Made by a program: the position numbers and the translations under genes. Of a DNA stretch of 64,000 bases, positions 59,445 to 64,000 are shown piece by piece. Within the stretch, counting starts at the first letter, position 1, and every line of letters starts with the position of its first letter. Under the pieces are notes generated by a model. The model had not been told where the DNA came from and searched no databases. It worked only from the letters and a program-made list of their open reading frames with translations. Origin of the DNA: JAPPHA01 sp963664045 (GTDB taxonomy: Bacteria; Pseudomonadota; Alphaproteobacteria; Rhodobacterales; Rhodobacteraceae); NCBI GenBank assembly GCA_963664045.2, contig CAXXGT010000002.1, positions 186,001 to 250,000 of the forward strand. Reading direction: 5' to 3'.

Positions 59445-59731
59445 CAATCGTCGCCCAGATCGTAACCTTCTGACGTACTGACAGGCTCCGCATTCTTTTC
59501 CGACCCATCTTCGCCTCCGAAGAGGATCGGCAACTCGATCCGGAGTGCGGCGGCCAAGGCGATCAGGGTGGAGAGCTTGACGTCACGCTTTCCGCGTTCG
59601 ATGATGGAGAGTGTAGGTACTGTGGAGCCCGAAAGCATCGACAGATCCTCGAGACTCAGGCCGAGGTCCTTTCGGCGTTTTCGAATTCGATTGCCGATGA
59701 CCATGATCCAATGCGCGAAGTCTGGCCCCAT
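59444..59731 (-). CDS. hipB: HipB-like XRE antitoxin
   Basis: 95 residues. The helix-turn-helix is NRIRKRRKDLGLSLEDLSML and SGSTVPTLSIIERGKRDVKL; the C-terminal tail is acidic. Start ATG 59731 has AGGCACGAAG upstream; GTG 59770 is an alternative. It overlaps hipA by TGATG. It should still bind its operator even though hipA is broken. Confidence 0.85.
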   Translation of the reverse strand: MGPDFAHWIMVIGNRIRKRRKDLGLSLEDLSMLSGSTVPTLSIIERGKRDVKLSTLIALAAALRIELPILFGGEDGSEKNAEPVSTSEGYDLGDD

Positions 59732-59979
59732 GTCTTCGTGCCTTTCTTTATCATTGAGAATAAAATACACGGATTTTCGGCCTGATCAATCACAATTTAT
59801 CTTTAGAGATAAAATTGAATTAAAACAGGAAAAGAGAACGAAAATTATCCCACGCGATAAATTTCGAATCCTTTCCCGCTCATGTTGACGCGCAGAAGAT
59901 CGGGCTGTGCCAATCTTCACAGCGAACCAGGATGGTCAGGCGTTTGGTGGTGGTGATCAAGGACCCGCTTTATTCAAGG

Positions 59980-61658
59980 TTGAGAATGACTACGCAGCAA
60001 TTCTCAATATGGCATTTTTGTTTTCCTGACCTTGGGATTTTCGGTTTTTCGAGAATTTTCGGAACGCCACGTCGGGCGCATGTGAGCTGACGCGGGAGTT
60101 GGTTCAGGGAGGGATTTCGACTTCTCCGGCGAGCACCTGCATCAGGCGCTTCCAGTCATCGAACACGAACCTGGCGGTCAGGACCTGCAGGTTCCGGAAC
60201 ATCCAGTCGCGTGTTCCGCAGACCGTCCGGGCCTTCTGCCAGTGCTTTTCCGCGAGGTCGCAGGCCGTGTGCATCGCGAAGGCCAGGAGGTTCAGGACAA
60301 GGAGCACGGAGGCGAGGTTCTTCTCTCCATGGCCGAAGTTCCGCTCGAGGTTGTAGCCGAGGTTTTTGAGGACGTTGAATTCGGCGTTCTCGACGCGCCA
60401 GCGGGAGCGTCCGCAGGCGACGATGTCGGCAACATTCGTCCTGCTGACCGGCAGGTCGGTGACGAAGGCGGTTCTGTAGGTCAGCTTTTTCTCGGCCATG
60501 TCATGGATCTCGAGGCAGACCCATGTCACCGGCATGGCAGCTTCGCCGCCACGGATCCGAAGGTCCGGCTGCCAGCTGTACCTGTACCTGAACTTCTTCG
60601 GCTTCCTGATGCCGCGCGTCACCCTCCTGTCGAGGGTTTCCGGACGGCAGCGGTCGAGTTCCTCATACAAGGTCTTGTGGCTCGACCTCCTGGCCGTCAA
60701 TATGAAGTTGCCGCCCGCCGCCCGGATGGCCTCGCAGACCGGTTGACAGGCGTAGAGGTCGTCACCGAGATACACGGGTTCGAGGTCTTTCAGACGCGGG
60801 CCGATGCGCTGCAACCAGCGCTTGACGGCATTGCGTTCGCAGTCCTGTTTCTTTGACCCGTCCTGCGGCCTGATGATCTCCACCGGCAACGGCACCGCCG
60901 CGACCTGTCCGGGGCCCACGATGGCGGCGCCAAGGACCGCGTGATAGTTCTCGACCACCTCGTCATCGGTTCCCTTGTTGTGTGTCCGGGTCGAACAGTT
61001 CGGGCAACTGACCTTGCAGGAATTGAAGGACTCGGTGCCATCGAGGGCGATCAGGGTCTTGCGGTTGAGGCCGCCCCGGCGGCTGCGCAGCGCAGCCAGG
61101 GCGCCGCGGTTGTCGAGGTCCCTGGCGACGTCGATGAAGACCGTGTCGAAATGCTCCGGCGGCACCGGGTCGAGGAGGTTCCGTATCTGGTTGTCGGAGG
61201 GGATCTTCTCCATTCCGAAGAGCGTGAGGCAGTTCGAGAGACCGCGGCGTTCGGCGAGCAACTTCTGATGGGCGAGAAAGGAGGGCGACTTGGTGAAGAA
61301 CACGGAGAAAGCCGCCATGCCGGCATCGGCCATGGAGTATTGACAGTTCTTTCCGCTGCGCAGGTCCAGCATGTTGGCGCAGCATTTCCGCAGGCGGGCG
61401 AGATATCTGCCGAGCAGCTTCATGGGGAGGGAGGAATCACGGAATAGCCGCGAGGTGAATCCCCGGGAGGCGGAATTCCGGGAAAAATCGTTGAAAATCA
61501 ACGGGTGTTGCATTTTGGAATCACTTCCGGCCCATCGGGAGGGCAGGTGCGACGAAATGCGAAATAATTCACCGCATGAAATAAAAGAACACTATTACAA
61601 CGCTTTATACGCCGCAAAATCCATATTGAGAACTGCTGATGACTACGCTCGTTCTCAA
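59980..61658 (-). mobile_element. Complete IS with ISNCY/IS4-type transposase
   Basis: Inverted ends: TTGAGAA ... AGCAATTCTCAATATGG on the left and the same with small changes (TTGAGAA ... AGCAGTTCTCAATATGG) on the right read inward. Each end is itself an inverted repeat (TTGAGAA / TTCTCAA). A target duplication could not be fixed, so the outer borders are approximate by a few bases. Confidence 0.75.
60104..61513 (-). CDS. DDE transposase (ISNCY/IS4 type)
   Basis: 469 residues, intact. MADAGMAAFSVFFTKSPSFL near residue 60, KTLIALDGTESFNSCKVSC (first Asp, about residue 155), LEPVYLGDDLYACQPVCEAI (second Asp), RSRWRVENAEFNVLKNLGYN (Glu, about residue 397) followed by LERNFGHGEKNLASVLL. The element stands between hipB and ribH. 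Confidence 0.85.
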   Translation of the reverse strand: MQHPLIFNDFSRNSASRGFTSRLFRDSSLPMKLLGRYLARLRKCCANMLDLRSGKNCQYSMADAGMAAFSVFFTKSPSFLAHQKLLAERRGLSNCLTLFGMEKIPSDNQIRNLLDPVPPEHFDTVFIDVARDLDNRGALAALRSRRGGLNRKTLIALDGTESFNSCKVSCPNCSTRTHNKGTDDEVVENYHAVLGAAIVGPGQVAAVPLPVEIIRPQDGSKKQDCERNAVKRWLQRIGPRLKDLEPVYLGDDLYACQPVCEAIRAAGGNFILTARRSSHKTLYEELDRCRPETLDRRVTRGIRKPKKFRYRYSWQPDLRIRGGEAAMPVTWVCLEIHDMAEKKLTYRTAFVTDLPVSRTNVADIVACGRSRWRVENAEFNVLKNLGYNLERNFGHGEKNLASVLLVLNLLAFAMHTACDLAEKHWQKARTVCGTRDWMFRNLQVLTARFVFDDWKRLMQVLAGEVEIPP

Positions 61659-61844
61659 GTCAATCACAGGAACTTCGCCTCACTCGGTTACTATCAAAGT
61701 GGCCGTTGTGACCGGCTCTTGATCAGATTGGCGTGTTCACGGATCGAATCATCGCCCGGCAAACCGGCGGTTTTGAATTTCTGCTTCTTTGAGCGATCCC
61801 CTATACGAACGGGATTAAGCTTCTGCCAATGATGCAGGTACGGA

Positions 61845-62294
61845 TTACCCGGAGTGGACTTCCATGATCTGAACGGCGGCATCTGCGGCCTCGGCTCCCT
61901 TCTTGACAAAATGGTCTCGGAAGAACGCGTGGTGCTCATCCGAACCGTGGAAATTGTGGGGCGTCAGCGAAACCGAGAGAACGGGAACCCCTGTTTGAAG
62001 ACCAACATCCATCAAGCCCGTGACGACGGATTGCGCGACGAACTCGTGGCGGTATATGCCCCCGTCAACAACGAGTGCCGCGGCCGCAATCGCGTCGAAA
62101 CGTCCGGTCATGGCGAGCCTTTTCGCCAAAAGAGGCAATTCGAATGCGCCGGGAACATCGAATGTCTCGACAGACGCATCGACCTCGAGTTCATCCAGGC
62201 GCCTCGTGAATCCCAAGAACGATTGGTCCACAATGTCGGCGTGCCATCGTGCCTTGATGAATGCGAATTTTGGTGTCGTTGGGGATATTGTCAT
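61845..62294 (-). CDS. ribH: 6,7-dimethyl-8-ribityllumazine synthase (RibH2 type)
   Basis: 149 residues. Condenses 5-amino-6-ribitylamino-uracil with dihydroxybutanone phosphate in riboflavin synthesis. FDVPGAFELPLLAKRLA, AAALVVDGGIYRHEFVA and SLTPHNFHGSDEHHAFFRDH match the type II lumazine synthases found in Brucella and Mesorhizobium. ATG 62294. Its leader holds an FMN riboswitch. Confidence 0.92.
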   Translation of the reverse strand: MTISPTTPKFAFIKARWHADIVDQSFLGFTRRLDELEVDASVETFDVPGAFELPLLAKRLAMTGRFDAIAAAALVVDGGIYRHEFVAQSVVTGLMDVGLQTGVPVLSVSLTPHNFHGSDEHHAFFRDHFVKKGAEAADAAVQIMEVHSG

Positions 62295-62360
62295 GGCTCC
62301 GGATCCTTTTTCAATGACAAGATCCCAGAGCGTTCGAAATGGTCGGGCAGCATGCCGTCC

Positions 62361-62487
62361 ATCCCATTCTCTCTCATCCGGACTCTCACCGTCGGCTCCG
62401 GAATTTCACCGGATCTGCTGACCCATTCGCGTGAATGGCGCTCGCGGGCTGTCACCGCCGGTGGGGACTTTCACCCCGCCCTGAGAA
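62361..62487 (-). promoter_or_regulatory. FMN riboswitch (RFN element)
   Basis: On the minus strand the conserved parts appear in order: CTCAGGGCGGGGTGAAAGTC, CCCACCGGCGGTGACAGCCC, GGTCAGCAGATCCGGTGAAA, TTCCGGAGCCGACGGTGAGA, GTCCGGATGAGAGAGAATGG. It ends about 66 bases before ribH and should shut off its expression when FMN is high. Confidence 0.95.
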
Positions 62488-62738
62488 TGCCAAATGACTA
62501 GGAGACAACCGCGAATTGGTCAATGTCTGTAATTCGATTGGCCGCACCAACGGGACGGGACAACATTTCGCTTTTTCAGTGAACCAAGCACTCGTTCCCC
62601 GCCCAATCTGTTTATCGGCGAAAAAGGAAGGTGCGAATCCGCGGGTAAGAGGGGGAGCGCTAGATCCCGAACAAGTGCGTGTTCTTCCGCGTGGCCCGGT
62701 AGCCCGATCATCTCGCCCGCGAAGCCGCGCGAGCACGA

Positions 62739-63503
62739 TCATGCGAAAAGGGATCGCGTATAGTCGCTGGTCGTGCGCCGGGTAACCGTTTCCAGCGCGC
62801 CATACTCGATCTGTTTCCCGCGGCGCATGACGAGAACCTCGTCGGATGTGTGCCAGACCACGCCGATGTCATGCGTGACGATCAACACCGAAAGCCCGCG
62901 GGATGATTTGAGTTCCTGCAGCAAATTCAAGATCTGGGCCTGGACGGAAACATCCAGTGCCGAAGTCGGCTCATCAAGGATCATCAGGTCAGGCTCCAGG
63001 GCAAGTGCACGTGCAATGGCAACGCGTTGTGCCTGGCCGCCCGAAAGCTCGCGCGCCCGGCTTTCCAGGAATTCAGGCCGTAATCCACAGTCTTCCAGGT
63101 TTTTCAAGCTTCGGTCCCTCACGTCACTGCGGGAAAAGCCTCCTTGCGCCTTCAGCGGTTCGGCCAGGATTTCCGCGACGGTCAGCCTGGGGCTGAGTGA
63201 GAGAAACGGGTTTTGCATGACGACGCCAATCTGCGCACGCAGGGGACGCATTTCGCGATCCGGGATGTCGAGCCAGTCGCGCCCCTGGTAACGGATGCCT
63301 CCACCTTCGACGGGGACGAGCCGAAGGATTGCACGCAAGACCGTGCTCTTGCCGGACCCGCTCTCGCCGATAATGCCAAGGGTTTTCCGAGAATCCAGCA
63401 TGAACGAGATGCCGTCTGCGGCGGGTTTGGGGCGATCTGCGAACATTGATGACCGTCCATACCGCACCACGAGTTCAGAGACTTCGAGAACTGGCTCAAG
63501 CAT
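62739..63503 (-). CDS. Peptide-type ABC transporter ATPase, OppF/DppF-like
   Basis: 254 residues. Walker A IGESGSGKSTVLRAIL, QNPFLSLSPRLTVAEIL, signature LSGGQAQRVAIARAL, Walker B LMILDEPTSALDVS, and LIVTHDIGVVWHTSD. ATG 63503 overlaps the stop of the upstream ATPase. It lacks the Cys-rich C-terminal oligopeptide domain, ending TTSDYTRSLFA. Transports peptides or similar; substrate unknown. Confidence 0.9.
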   Translation of the reverse strand: MLEPVLEVSELVVRYGRSSMFADRPKPAADGISFMLDSRKTLGIIGESGSGKSTVLRAILRLVPVEGGGIRYQGRDWLDIPDREMRPLRAQIGVVMQNPFLSLSPRLTVAEILAEPLKAQGGFSRSDVRDRSLKNLEDCGLRPEFLESRARELSGGQAQRVAIARALALEPDLMILDEPTSALDVSVQAQILNLLQELKSSRGLSVLIVTHDIGVVWHTSDEVLVMRRGKQIEYGALETVTRRTTSDYTRSLFA

Positions 63504-64000
63504 GCTCTGCCCCGAGGTGACACGCCCACTCGCGATCATCTTCATGCATCCTGGGCGCCGGCCGTTTGGCGCAGGTCGGCATTGCAACCGAACACCGCTC
63601 GGTAAATGGACAGCCGGCAAATTCCGTATTCGTCCCGGGAGGTTGACCGTCGATGGCTTCCAGGCGGCACCCGATCGTCTCCCTGCCCGGTCGCGCATCC
63701 AGGAGCGCACGGGTGTAAGGATGCATCGGGCGCGACAGGAGCGCCTGCGTTTCGGCCTCTTCAACAGTCATGCCAGCATAAAGCACGCTCGCCCTTGAAC
63801 AGGCGTAGCCGACGACGTCCATGTCATGGGTGATCATGAGAACCGTCAGGTTCCGCTCGTTCACGAGCGTCTTGAGCACGTCGAGCACCTGGCGCCCGAC
63901 GGTCTTGTCGAGGGCTGTCGTCGGCTCGTCGGCAATCAGGAACTCCGCGCCAGTCGCCAGAGCCTGGGCGATCACGACCCGCTGCTGCATGCCGCCCGAG
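63496..64000 (-). CDS. Peptide-type ABC transporter ATPase, OppD/DppD-like (5' partial)
   Basis: Carboxy-terminal two-fifths of the partner ATPase; the frame runs off the window. It has the end of the signature (SGGMQQRVVIAQALAT), Walker B FLIADEPTTALD, THDMDVVGYACSRASVLYAG and the oligopeptide C-terminal domain with Cys in FAGCPFTERC, MPTCAKR and WACHLG, often linked to an Fe-S cluster. Cotranscribed with the OppF-like gene. Confidence 0.88.
   Translation of the reverse strand, partial: SGGMQQRVVIAQALATGAEFLIADEPTTALDKTVGRQVLDVLKTLVNERNLTVLMITHDMDVVGYACSRASVLYAGMTVEEAETQALLSRPMHPYTRALLDARPGRETIGCRLEAIDGQPPGTNTEFAGCPFTERCSVAMPTCAKRPAPRMHEDDREWACHLGAEHA

Noticed and set aside
62620..62720. 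Cobalamin-riboswitch-like text (GGAAGGTGCGAATCC)
   Set aside because: On the plus strand with no plus-strand gene downstream and without the other conserved boxes.
62452..62742. A 96-codon minus-strand frame starting by ATGA overlap after the OppF-like gene
   Set aside because: Arg/Pro-rich with no motif, and it runs into the FMN riboswitch.

Overview
The window is high-GC DNA. Gene content (glcDEF, a DUF1285 protein, a DUF1523 protein, a zf-CHCC NDUFS6-like protein, an adenosine-kinase-like PfkB protein, a RibH2 with an FMN riboswitch, a MoxR/DUF58/BatA operon) points to an alphaproteobacterium; this is inferred from gene families, not from a marker gene. No rRNA or tRNA gene was found.

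Layout. 1-2205: end of a spermidine/putrescine-type ABC importer (two permeases and the ATPase; the binding protein lies outside the window). 2400-7731: an operon for an exported molybdenum hydroxylase of the PaoABC type (Tat-signal [2Fe-2S] subunit, molybdopterin subunit, FAD subunit with a four-Cys insert), followed by a 48-residue one-helix protein, a b561-type cytochrome and an unknown 137-residue protein. 7856-12806: wreck of a type I-E CRISPR-Cas locus: the 3' end of cas6e, cas1 split in two, cas2, and an array reduced to one good and one degenerate repeat. cas1 is split by a 3.4-kb IS1595-type element (8-bp target duplication) that itself contains an IS66-type element (another 8-bp duplication). 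13510-24288: metabolic genes (FAD oxidoreductase, sulfatase/phosphonate monoester hydrolase, TAXI binding protein, ilvD, DUF1523, P1 peptidase, enolase-superfamily enzyme) and a transposase remnant. 24419-41726: aldehyde dehydrogenase, Hsp20 with a possible RNA thermometer, glcFED, the MoxR-DUF58-BatA/DUF4159-membrane protein operon, DUF1285, polA, zf-CHCC protein. 43025-49793: GST, a secreted trefoil-like protein, Gfo/Idh/MocA dehydrogenase, a decayed brnT with brnA, HIT protein, PfkB kinase, nth.

49962-61658 is a gene graveyard around an intact divergent katG/oxyR pair: an Ada-like methyltransferase and a broken second copy, a full-length hipA with an in-frame stop next to hipB and a second hipA fragment, a higA remnant, a frameshifted Rpn nuclease gene, an IS4-like remnant, and a complete IS with an intact transposase. 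61845-64000: ribH under an FMN riboswitch, then two ATPases of a peptide-type ABC importer, the second cut by the window end.

Main points: (1) the molybdenum hydroxylase operon carries its own membrane-anchor and cytochrome module, which suggests electron transfer from periplasmic aldehyde or N-heterocycle oxidation into the membrane; (2) cas1 disruption is exact, and removing the element with one target copy restores a 304-codon frame; (3) several toxin-antitoxin loci are in different states of decay.
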